A DNA stretch of 64,000 bases from Streptomyces sp. SID10853 (GTDB lineage: Bacteria > Actinomycetota > Actinomycetes > Streptomycetales > Streptomycetaceae): assembly GCF_010548145.1 (NCBI RefSeq), contig NZ_JAAGLN010000003.1, forward strand, positions 50,200-114,199. The letters run 5' to 3'. Positions 51,957 through 59,372 of the stretch are shown piece by piece. The position numbers and the translations under genes were made by a program. Numbering within the stretch: position 1 is the stretch's first letter; the number at the start of each line of letters is the position of its first letter. The notes beneath the pieces were generated by a model that was given only the letters and a program-made list of their open reading frames with translations, ran no database searches and was not told the origin of the DNA.

Positions 51957-53824
51957 CCGACACCCCCCTCGTCCACACCGCGCCCCTCGACGCTCTCGCC
52001 CCTCTCGTCCGCATCGACAGCGCCGTCTTCGCCTACCCGTCGGAGCCGGACGAGATCGTGCTGCGCGATGTCTCACTCACCCTCGAAGAGGGCAGCTTCA
52101 CGGGTCTGATCGGGCCCAGCGGTGCGGGGAAGACGACCCTGTGCCGGCTGCTGGCCGGGTTCGTACCGCACCATTTCGACGGCCCGTTCGCCGGTACCGC
52201 CACCATCGACGGCCACGACCTGGCAACCGCCACCATCGGCGACCTCGCCGCCTCGGTCGGCTACGTCTTCGAATCCCCGCACGACCAGCTGACCGGCGCC
52301 AACACGACCGTCTTCGACGAAGCCGCCTACGCCCTGGAGAACCTGGGCATCCCGGCCGACGAGATCCGCCGCCGCGTCCACGAGTGTCTGGAGACCGTCG
52401 GTATCGGACACCTCGCCGACCGGCATCCACAGGCCCTGTCCGGCGGGCAGTGCCAGCGTCTCGCGCTCGCGTCCGTGCTCGCCATGCGCCCGAAACTCCT
52501 GGTCCTGGACGAACCGACGTCGCAGCTCGACCCGCTGGGCGCCGAAGAGGTGATCCAGGTGATCTCCCGTATGCACGACCGCGGCTTCACCGTCGTGCTG
52601 TGCTCGCAGGACATCGCCTCCTACGCCCCGTACGCGGACCGGCTGATCCTCATGGAGGAAGGCCGGATCACCGCCGAGGGCGACCCCCGGTCCGTGCTGC
52701 GCCACGCCGCCGAGCGGGAGGCGCCGGTCACCGTGCCCGAGCCGGTCCGTATCGGCCTTGAGCTACGCCGTCGCGGTGTGATCGCGGACGCCGTCCCCGT
52801 ACCCCTGAGCGTGACGGAGGCCGCAGCCGAGCTGGCGCCGCTGATCGGTGAGTCCGCGCGGCTCTCGCTCGAACCGGATGGGCCGGATGGGCCGGATGGA
52901 CCCGGTCGGCCGGATGGGCCGGAAGGATCGGATGGGCCGGAAGGATCGGATGGGCCGGGTGGATGGGGTGGGCCGGAAGGATCGGGTGGGCCGGGTGGAG
53001 CGGCCGCCGGGGCGGACCCGGACCCGACGACCGTACGGGCCGAGCGCGTCACCCATGTGTACCCGGGCGGAGTGCGGGCCCTGGACGGGCTGGAGGTCAC
53101 GCTGGACAGCGGCTGCATCTGCCTGCTGGGACAGAACGGCGCCGGCAAGTCCACCCTGGCCAAGCACCTCAACGGCCTGCTGAAGCCCACCGGGGGCCGG
53201 GTGCTGATCGGTGACCGGGACACCCGTGAACACCGGGTCGCCCACCTCGCCCACCAGGTGGCCCTCGCCTTCCAGAACCCCGACGACCAGCTCTTCAGAC
53301 GCACCGTCGAGGACGAAGTCGCCTTCGGCGCCAAGAATCTGGGCCACTCGGCCGACCGGGTACGGCAGTTGGTTGACGACGCGCTGACCCGCCTCGACCT
53401 GCGGCAGCTGCGCCACCGCAACCCCTCCGAGCTCAGCCTCGCCGCCCGTAAGCGGGTCGCGGTCGCCTCGGTCGTCGCCATGGACACCCCGGTGCTCGTG
53501 CTCGACGAACCGACCGGGGCGCAGGACGCACCCGGCAACGCGCTGCTCGGCCGGCTCGTGGACGAGCTCACAGCCGCGGGCAAGCTGGTGATCGCCGTCA
53601 CCCACGATGTGGAGTTCGCCCGCCGTCATGCCACTCGCATCGTCGTACTCGCCCGGGGCGGTGTCCTCCTCGACGGCACGCCCACCGAAGTCTTCGCCCA
53701 ACCCGAGGCACTCGCCACCACCTTCGTGCTGCCTCCGGCCGGGGTCCGGGTGGGCACCGCGGCGGGGATCTCCCGGCCGCCGCTTGCCGTCGAGCGGCTG
53801 CTGGAGCTGCTGTCCACGTCCTGA
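51953..53824 (+). CDS. ECF transporter A component, two ATPase domains in one chain
   Basis: A 623-residue double ATPase. Domain 1: Walker A GPSGAGKTT (about 52), Q-loop ESPHDQLTG, signature LSGGQCQRL (about 163), Walker B LLVLDEPTS. Domain 2: Walker A GQNGAGKST (about 393), Q-loop QNPDDQLFRRTV, a degenerate signature LSLAARKR (about 493) and Walker B VLVLDEPTG. The linker (about 305-345) is a collagen-like Gly-Pro-Asp/Glu repeat encoded by near-identical 9-18 bp units. Fusion of EcfA and EcfA' is common in actinobacteria; loss of LSGGQ in domain 2 leaves one weakened ATP site. Confidence 0.93.
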   Translation: MTDTPLVHTAPLDALAPLVRIDSAVFAYPSEPDEIVLRDVSLTLEEGSFTGLIGPSGAGKTTLCRLLAGFVPHHFDGPFAGTATIDGHDLATATIGDLAASVGYVFESPHDQLTGANTTVFDEAAYALENLGIPADEIRRRVHECLETVGIGHLADRHPQALSGGQCQRLALASVLAMRPKLLVLDEPTSQLDPLGAEEVIQVISRMHDRGFTVVLCSQDIASYAPYADRLILMEEGRITAEGDPRSVLRHAAEREAPVTVPEPVRIGLELRRRGVIADAVPVPLSVTEAAAELAPLIGESARLSLEPDGPDGPDGPGRPDGPEGSDGPEGSDGPGGWGGPEGSGGPGGAAAGADPDPTTVRAERVTHVYPGGVRALDGLEVTLDSGCICLLGQNGAGKSTLAKHLNGLLKPTGGRVLIGDRDTREHRVAHLAHQVALAFQNPDDQLFRRTVEDEVAFGAKNLGHSADRVRQLVDDALTRLDLRQLRHRNPSELSLAARKRVAVASVVAMDTPVLVLDEPTGAQDAPGNALLGRLVDELTAAGKLVIAVTHDVEFARRHATRIVVLARGGVLLDGTPTEVFAQPEALATTFVLPPAGVRVGTAAGISRPPLAVERLLELLSTS

Positions 53825-54143
53825 CCGGCGGCCTGCGACGGGGAAGGCTGTCCGTTCCTGCCCGTCCCTGCTCGTCCCCGCCGTCCCTGCTCGTCCCCGC
53901 CCCGCCGCCTGTCCGCCGGCCGCCTGTCCCCGCCCGTCCGCCGCCTGTCCGTCTGCTGCCTGTCCTTCGCCCGTCTGTCGGCCGTCCCGCGTCGGGGTTT
54001 CCCCATGCGTCCCACTGGCATGTCCGGCATCGTGGAGGGGACAGACAGGGAAGGCCGGGGCCAGTCCTCGGCCTCCACGCAGTCTCCAGCTCCACGCAGT
54101 CTCCAGAGGGAACTCCGGACGGAAGAAGGGCAGCGCAGCACTG
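53825..54143. repeat. Pyrimidine-rich repeat spacer
   Basis: The 319-bp gap after the ECF genes holds a 19-bp unit GTCCCTGCTCGTCCCCGCC repeated twice (about 53863-53900), CGCCTGTCC-type variants, and a 17-bp unit CTCCACGCAGTCTCCAG repeated twice just before the next gene (about 54073-54106). No gene or clear terminator is seen. Confidence 0.7.
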
Positions 54144-54914
54144 ATGCGTATCGCGATTGCCGGTGGCACCGGCTGGACCGGCAGGCGGGTGGCCGCGGCG
54201 CTCCGTGCCCGGGGCGACGAGCCGGTGGTGCTGGCCCGCTCGGCCGGTGTCGACCTCATCACCGGCGAGGGTCTCGACCGGAAGCTCGACGGCGTCGAGG
54301 CCGTGATCGACGTCAGCAACATCACGACGACGAGGGCCAAGGCCGCCGTGTCCTTCTTCGAGACCGCCACCGCCCAGCTGCTCGCTGCCGGGCGGAGGGC
54401 CGGCGTGGCCCACCATGTCGCGCTCTCGATCGTCGGCGTCGACCGGGTCGGCCTCGGGTACTACCGGGGCAAGCGCCGTCAGGAGGAGCTGGTGCTGGAA
54501 GGCCCTGTCCCGGGCACGGTCCTGCGGGCCACCCAGTTCCATGAGTTCGCCGCGCAGATGCTCGACCGCAGGGGGCCCGTGGTGATCGCCCCGAAGATGC
54601 TCAGCCAGCCTGTCGCGCTGACGGAGGTCGCCGGACAGCTGGCCGCCCTCGCGCACGGGCGGCCCATGGGTATGGCACCCGAACTCGCCGGTCCTGAGGA
54701 GCACTTGTGGATGCAGGACATGGTGCGCCGGCTGGCCCGGGTACGCCATGAGCGGCGGCCGGTGATCCGGCTGGCGATGCCGGGCAAGGTCGGCAAGGGC
54801 CTGGCCGGCGGGGACCTCCTGCCGACCGGCCCCGGGCCACGCGGCACCGTCACCTTCGACGCCTGGCTCGCGACCCAGCGGCCGGACGCGGCCGAGTCCG
54901 CGGATCAGGCGTAG
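54144..54914 (+). CDS. NAD(P)-binding atypical SDR (NmrA/NAD(P)H-binding type)
   Basis: A 256-residue Rossmann-fold protein. The cofactor loop AGGTGWTGRRVAAAL at 6-20 and the phrase VEAVIDVSNITTTRAKAAVS, followed by HHVALSIVGVDRVGLGYYRGK, match a family widespread in Streptomyces and annotated as SDR or NAD(P)-binding. The GYYRGK segment occupies the place of the SDR Tyr-Lys. Function unknown. A GGAAGAAGGG purine stretch lies upstream of ATG 54144. Confidence 0.85.
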   Translation: MRIAIAGGTGWTGRRVAAALRARGDEPVVLARSAGVDLITGEGLDRKLDGVEAVIDVSNITTTRAKAAVSFFETATAQLLAAGRRAGVAHHVALSIVGVDRVGLGYYRGKRRQEELVLEGPVPGTVLRATQFHEFAAQMLDRRGPVVIAPKMLSQPVALTEVAGQLAALAHGRPMGMAPELAGPEEHLWMQDMVRRLARVRHERRPVIRLAMPGKVGKGLAGGDLLPTGPGPRGTVTFDAWLATQRPDAAESADQA

Positions 54915-55055
54915 GACCAGGACCGCACACCGTGGGCGGCCCCGCGTGGCGTACGGCCGTCCACGGCAGAGGGGCCGGGGCCCGGCTTTCGCGGGCGGTC
55001 GCACCGCTCGCCGCCCCAACGGCCCTTGTCCCACTGGCCGCCGCCCCACTGGGTC

Positions 55056-55244
55056 CCACTGGCCGTCGCCCCACTGGTGGTCGCTGCCCCACCGGTCGCT
55101 GCCTCAACGGTCCTTGTCCCACTGGCCGTCGCCCCACTGGTGGTCGCTGCCCCACCGGTCGCTGCCTCAACGGTCCTTGTCCCACTGGCCGTCGCCCCAC
55201 TGGTGGTCGCTGCCCCACCGGTCGCTGCCTCAACGGCCCTTGCC
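55056..55244. repeat. 63-bp tandem repeat, three perfect copies plus degenerate tail
   Basis: Units 55056-55118, 55119-55181 and 55182-55244 are identical apart from the last few bases, and shorter variants of CCCCACCGGCCGTCG continue to about 55320. The period is a multiple of three, so all frames stay open and translate as fake repeats. It fills the gap 54915-55328 between two convergent genes; no gene is supported there. Confidence 0.92.
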
Positions 55245-55328
55245 CCACCGGCCGTCGCCCCACCGGCCGTCGCCCCACCGGTCGCCGCCCCGCTGGTCGC
55301 TGCCCCACCGGCCGGTGGCCGGTGCCGT

Positions 55329-56183
55329 TCAGTGGCGGCGGTACGCGGTGGCGGCGATCTCGGTGAAGGAGCGGATCAACGGGTTGGTGTCCCCGTCGTT
55401 CCACGCCACCACGACCCGGCTCGGCACCATGCCGGCCAGCGGTACCACGGCCAGCTCCGCGGGCAGGTCGTGCCCGAGCGGGGCCAGGCCGACCGTGCCG
55501 TTCCACAGCACGGCCTGCAGACACTCCTGGACGGCGCGTACCACGGGGCCCTCGCGCGGCCTGCCGCCGTTCCAGTACGACTGCCAGACGGGATCGGTTC
55601 CCCGCGGGAACTGGAACCACCGGCGGTCGCTCAAGTCGGCCGGCCGCAGCCGGTCGTGGCGGGCCAGCGGATCATCGGCGCGCAGGACCACACCCACCGG
55701 GTCCGCCCGCAGCGTACGCACCGTCAGGGCGGTCTCGTCGAACGGCGCCCGTGTCAGTGCGACATCGACAAGTCCGGCGCGCAGCCCGCACGTCGGATCG
55801 GTCAGATCGGTGTCGCGGACACGGATGTCGATGCCGGGGTGGCGCCGACGGTAGGCGGCGGCCAGCCGGGCCACTCCCGGGTCGGTGCCGTCGCCCAGGA
55901 TGCCGACGGTGAGGGTCGCCGCGCCGGCCGCCGTGCTCACCCGTACCCGGACGCGGTCGGCATGGCCGAGCAGGGCCCGCGCCTCGTCGAGCAGCACCGT
56001 GCCCACCGGCGTGAGCGTGACGCCGGCGGGGGAGCGGACGAACAGCGGGGCCCCGACATCGGACTCCAGCTGCTTGATCGCCCGGCTCAGCGGCGGCTGG
56101 CTCATATGCAGCCGGGTGGCGGCCCGGCCGAAGTGGAGTTCCTCGGCGACCGCCACGAAATAGCCCAAGGTCCGTAGCTCCAC
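55329..56183 (-). CDS. LysR-family transcriptional regulator
   Basis: A 284-residue regulator. The helix-turn-helix is VELRTLGYFVAVAEELHFGRAA with LHMSQPPLSRAIKQLESDVG, then the effector domain (TLTVGILGDGTDPGVARLAA). Start GTG 56183 gives the standard beginning; the open frame to 56333 has no support. Divergent from the DoxX/quinone-oxidoreductase direction, with a 337-bp intergenic region (56184-56520) whose first 240 bp show only scraps of coding sense and whose last 100 bp are a tandem repeat. Confidence 0.92.
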   Translation of the reverse strand: MELRTLGYFVAVAEELHFGRAATRLHMSQPPLSRAIKQLESDVGAPLFVRSPAGVTLTPVGTVLLDEARALLGHADRVRVRVSTAAGAATLTVGILGDGTDPGVARLAAAYRRRHPGIDIRVRDTDLTDPTCGLRAGLVDVALTRAPFDETALTVRTLRADPVGVVLRADDPLARHDRLRPADLSDRRWFQFPRGTDPVWQSYWNGGRPREGPVVRAVQECLQAVLWNGTVGLAPLGHDLPAELAVVPLAGMVPSRVVVAWNDGDTNPLIRSFTEIAATAYRRH

Positions 56184-56422
56184 GCTGTAACGATACCTAC
56201 GGGGTATCGGCGCCGCAGGATGAGTCTTGGACACCGGCGGGGCCCCGGCGGTCCACTCGTGAGCATGACCGAAGAAGAAGCGAAGAGCAGGGCGCGCTCG
56301 CCCCGGCGGCCGGCCGCTGACGCCCCGGGCCACCGGCGAAGCGATGAGCGACTACGCGACCGAGCCCGCAACCGGCTTCGCCTGAGCCCGGCGGGCCGGG
56401 TCCCCCCGGTCCGCCCATGCGC

Positions 56423-56526
56423 GGAAGCGCTGAAGGGAAGCGCTGAAGGGAAGCGCTGAACGGAAGCGCTGAGCGGAAGCGTTGAACGGAAACGATGCAC
56501 AGAAACCACGAACGGAAACGATGAAC
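56423..56526. repeat. 13-bp tandem repeat, eight units, running into the DoxX start codon
   Basis: Units of GGAAGCGCTGAAG and variants at 56423, 56436, 56449, 56462, 56475, 56488, 56501 and 56514. The first two are identical; divergence grows toward the gene. The eighth, GGAAACGATGAAC, contains the ATG of the DoxX gene and supplies its only ribosome-site-like GGAA. Confidence 0.92.
56495..56524 (+). CDS. Possible 9-residue leader peptide overlapping the DoxX start
   Basis: ATG 56495, formed by the sixth repeat unit behind GGAAACG, opens a frame MHRNHERKR ending at TGA 56522-56524, which overlaps the DoxX ATG (ATGA). Its spacing from GGAA equals that of the DoxX start. It could couple translation of DoxX or be a by-product of the repeat. 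Confidence 0.3.
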   Translation: MHRNHERKR

Positions 56527-56880
56527 ATCGCCTACTGGACCGTCGCGGGCCTTCTCGCCCTCTTCTACCTCTACTCGGGCGCGATGAAGGTGACCCGCAG
56601 CCGTGATCAGCTCCGCCCGATGATGGCCTGGGTCGACCGCGTACCGCTGCCTGGCGTGAGGGCGCTGGGGGCGGTCGAGATACTCGGCGCGGCCGGACTG
56701 ATCCTGCCGCTGCTGACCGGCATCGTCCCCTGGCTGGCACCGGCCGCTGCCGTCGGCTTCGTACTCCTGCAGATCGGTGCGGTCGCCGTCCACCTGACCG
56801 GCGAAGACCGCCGGATCGTACTCAACGCCGGGCTCATCGCCGGTGCGGCCGTGAGTGGTTGGCTGGCTGCCGTGATGTGA
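56521..56880 (+). CDS. DoxX-family membrane protein
   Basis: A 119-residue protein with four predicted helices: NIAYWTVAGLLALFYLYSGAMK at the N-terminus is the typical DoxX start, followed by GVRALGAVEILGAAGLILPL, WLAPAAAVGFVLLQIGAVAVH and the C-terminal VLNAGLIAGAAVSGWLAAV. DoxX proteins are small quinone-pathway or redox-associated membrane proteins. The quinone oxidoreductase gene follows 103 bp downstream. ATG 56521 is preferred over an in-frame TTG at 56482. Confidence 0.88.
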   Translation: MNIAYWTVAGLLALFYLYSGAMKVTRSRDQLRPMMAWVDRVPLPGVRALGAVEILGAAGLILPLLTGIVPWLAPAAAVGFVLLQIGAVAVHLTGEDRRIVLNAGLIAGAAVSGWLAAVM

Positions 56881-56921
56881 AGGAGCACAGCCACGCGCCG
56901 GCGGATGCGTGTACCGTGGCC

Positions 56922-56939
56922 GATAGTTTGATAACTGTC
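56922..56939. promoter_or_regulatory. Operator-like palindrome before the quinone oxidoreductase
   Basis: GATAGTTTGATAACTGTC has arms GATAGTT/AACTGTC around TGAT with one mismatch. It is 45 bp upstream of the next start and in an AT-richer patch. Three copies of GTCGTG-like words follow (56935-56970). Suits a TetR- or MarR-type regulator. Confidence 0.45.
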
Positions 56940-56983
56940 GTACAAAGACTGTCGTGGGATTGTCGTGCAAGGAGGCGAGGACT

Positions 56984-57934
56984 GTGCGAGCGATCGGCCT
57001 GACCGAGTTCGGCGGACCTGATGTGCTGCGGGCGATCGAGCTGCCCGATCCGGAGCCGGGGAGCGGTGAGGTGCGCATCCGTGTGCACGCCGCCGCGGTC
57101 AACCCCACGGATACGCTGCTCCGTTCCGGCGCCACGAGCGCGCGGTTCGACGGCCGCCCCGGGCCGTACGTGCCAGGGATGGACGCGGCGGGCGTGGTCG
57201 ACGCGATCGGGCCGGACACCGACACCGCGCTCAGGCCCGGGGACCCGGTGATCGCGATCGTGCGCCCTTACGGGCCGCGCGGGGGCGCCTACGCCGAGTT
57301 GGTCGTGGTGCCCGCCGATTCGGTGGCCCCGATGCCGTCCGGTGTGGACTTCCCGGCCGCCTCGACCCTGCTGATGAACGCCCTCACCGCCCGCCTCGGG
57401 CTTGACCTGCTCGCCGTGCCGGCCGGTGGCACCGTCGCGGTGACCGGGGCGGCCGGGGCCTTCGGCGGGTACGCGGTGCAGCTGGCCAGGAGCGACGGGC
57501 TGCGGGTGCTGGCCGACGCCTCGCCGGCCGACACCCGACTGGTGTCCGGCCTGGGCGCCGATGAGGTGGTGCCACGCGGTGACGATGTCGCCGACCGGTT
57601 CCGCGCGCTCACAGCCGACGGGGTGGACGGTGTGCTCGACGGGGCGATGCTGCACGGACTGGTCGTCCCTGCGGTCCGGGACCGCGGCGGGATCGCGGTC
57701 GTCCGCGGCTGGGACGGCCCGGTCGGCCGCGGTGTCCGGGTGCACCCGGTCTGGGTCAACGAGGCAGCAACCGACCACGCCCGCCTGCTCCGGCTGCGGG
57801 ACCAGGCCGAGGCCGGCGAACTGACCCTGCGCGTGGCGGGCGTACTGCCCGCGGACCAGGCGTCCCGGGCGCACCGGCGCATGGCCGAGGGCGGACTGCG
57901 GGGACGTCTCGTACTGGACTTCACCGCCGGCTAG
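56984..57934 (+). CDS. NADP-dependent quinone oxidoreductase (MDR family)
   Basis: A 316-residue medium-chain reductase: AIGLTEFGGPDVLRAIELPD start, PYVPGMDAAGVVDAIG, and nucleotide loop TGAAGAFGGYAVQLARS. No zinc ligands. Third gene of this type in the window. Start GTG 56984 is set by the AAGGAGG site at 56969-56975. Follows the DoxX gene on the same strand; both are redox proteins and may share control by the palindrome or the LysR regulator upstream. Confidence 0.9.
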   Translation: MRAIGLTEFGGPDVLRAIELPDPEPGSGEVRIRVHAAAVNPTDTLLRSGATSARFDGRPGPYVPGMDAAGVVDAIGPDTDTALRPGDPVIAIVRPYGPRGGAYAELVVVPADSVAPMPSGVDFPAASTLLMNALTARLGLDLLAVPAGGTVAVTGAAGAFGGYAVQLARSDGLRVLADASPADTRLVSGLGADEVVPRGDDVADRFRALTADGVDGVLDGAMLHGLVVPAVRDRGGIAVVRGWDGPVGRGVRVHPVWVNEAATDHARLLRLRDQAEAGELTLRVAGVLPADQASRAHRRMAEGGLRGRLVLDFTAG

Positions 57935-58013
57935 GCACGAGGAGGTGGGGCGCGCCGGTCTGCCGGTGCTGCTCACCTCTGTGTGGTGGTGCTGGTGCTC
58001 GGGGGTGTTGGTG

Positions 58014-59162
58014 TCAGCCCTGCCCGCCCTGGGTGTCAGCGCCGCCCATCATGCGGAGCATGTCCCTGCCCCCTGTCCGGAAGAACCGCACCAGCAGTGT
58101 GCCGCCGAGGATCAGGAAGGCGATGTTCAGCCAGGTCGTGTAGTTCCAGCTGACGCCGCCCGCCGGGACCGTCGCGTCGGCCCGGTCGGGGATGAGCCCC
58201 AGGCCGCCGAAGGCGAATTCGACGATGTACCCGGCGACGACCATGGCCGCGTAGAAGGTGGCGAGCAGGAAGGCGGTCATCCGCGTGCCGTAGTACTTCC
58301 GGTAGATGGTGAGGATCGGCAGGATCAGCAGGTCGGCGAAGATGAACGCCAGGACACCGCCGAAGCTGATGCCGCCCTTCCACAGCACGACCGCGAGCGG
58401 CACGTTCCCGATGGAGCACACGAACGAGGCCATGGCGACCAGCGGGCCGATGACCGGGCCCCACAGTTTGGACGCCAGCGGGTGGCCGTCGAAGAAGAAG
58501 GTGCGCCAGAAGGAGTCCGGGACCCAGGCGGCGATCGCTCCGGCGACCAGCAGGCCGATCACCAGGTCGCGCAGGATCGCCATCCACTCCATGACGAAGA
58601 CGTGCGAGGTCGCCGTGAAGGCTTCCCGGGAGAACAGCCGCCGCCCGAAGGAGCCCTCTCCCCGGACGGACATGTCCATCGCGGCGTGGCCCTCCATCGA
58701 CCCGGCCAGACCGCGCCCGGCCTGCTCGCGCGCCTGGCGCAGCAGTCGGTCGCGCAGGAAGAGCCGGAAGAGCAGTGCCAGCGCGATGATCATGAGGGGG
58801 CCGCCGGTGAACTCGGCGGCGGTGAACTGCCAGCCCATCAACAGGGCCAGGATGACGCCGAGTTCGACGACCATGTTGGTCGAGGCGATCTCGAAGGCCA
58901 TCGCCGCGGTGAAGTTCGCGCCTTTACGGAAGAGCGAGCGGGCGAGCGCCACCGCCGCGTAGGAGCACGAGGACGAGGCGACACCGAGTCCGGCCGCTAC
59001 GGCGAGGGTGCGGGGGCGGTCGTCACCGAGGAGGGAGACGACGGTGGACTTGCGTACCACCGCCTGGACGACAGCGGACAGAGTGAACCCGAGAATCAGG
59101 GCCCAAGTGATCTCCCAGGTCATGGAACCGGCGATCGACAGTGCGTGCAGTACGGCTTGCAT
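58014..59162 (-). CDS. Permease of the ArsP/YraQ (DUF318) family
   Basis: A 382-residue protein with eight or more helices. The two family motifs are present: VASSSCSYAAVALARSLFRK and the second-half FVCSIGNVPLAVVLWKGG, each with the conserved Cys-Ser. Some members (ArsP) export organic arsenicals, others are uncharacterised or metal-related. Start ATG 59162 gives the usual MQAVLHALSI beginning; an upstream GTG/ATG extension is unlikely. No arsenic genes are adjacent. Confidence 0.87.
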   Translation of the reverse strand: MQAVLHALSIAGSMTWEITWALILGFTLSAVVQAVVRKSTVVSLLGDDRPRTLAVAAGLGVASSSCSYAAVALARSLFRKGANFTAAMAFEIASTNMVVELGVILALLMGWQFTAAEFTGGPLMIIALALLFRLFLRDRLLRQAREQAGRGLAGSMEGHAAMDMSVRGEGSFGRRLFSREAFTATSHVFVMEWMAILRDLVIGLLVAGAIAAWVPDSFWRTFFFDGHPLASKLWGPVIGPLVAMASFVCSIGNVPLAVVLWKGGISFGGVLAFIFADLLILPILTIYRKYYGTRMTAFLLATFYAAMVVAGYIVEFAFGGLGLIPDRADATVPAGGVSWNYTTWLNIAFLILGGTLLVRFFRTGGRDMLRMMGGADTQGGQG

Positions 59163-59292
59163 CCGTGCAGCCTCCCTGCCGCGGCGCGTTCCGGCCCGTG
59201 GACACGCGGGGCACACCGCCGCACCGGCAAACGGCGCCCGGGCAAGCCCTGCCCCGGCCGCCTGCGGCAGCCGGGCCTGCCATTAGGCGGCC

Positions 59293-59372
59293 CTGTCAGT
59301 AGCCACCTCTGTCAGTAGCCGCCTCTGTCAGTAGCCGCCTCCGTCAGTAGGCGGCCCTGTCAGTAGTCGGGC
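59293..59372. repeat. 16-bp tandem repeat derived from the 3' end of a gene
   Basis: Five copies of CTGTCAGTAGCCGCCT and variants; the innermost copy (59357-59372) is the last codons and stop of the FAD monooxygenase gene. On the gene strand each copy repeats TACTGACAG, so each carries a spare stop. Confidence 0.88.

Noticed and set aside
56220..56459. A 79-codon frame upstream of the DoxX gene
   Set aside because: Arg/Ala/Pro-rich, runs into the 13-bp repeat array, and has no convincing start or relatives; at most a scrap of lost coding sequence.
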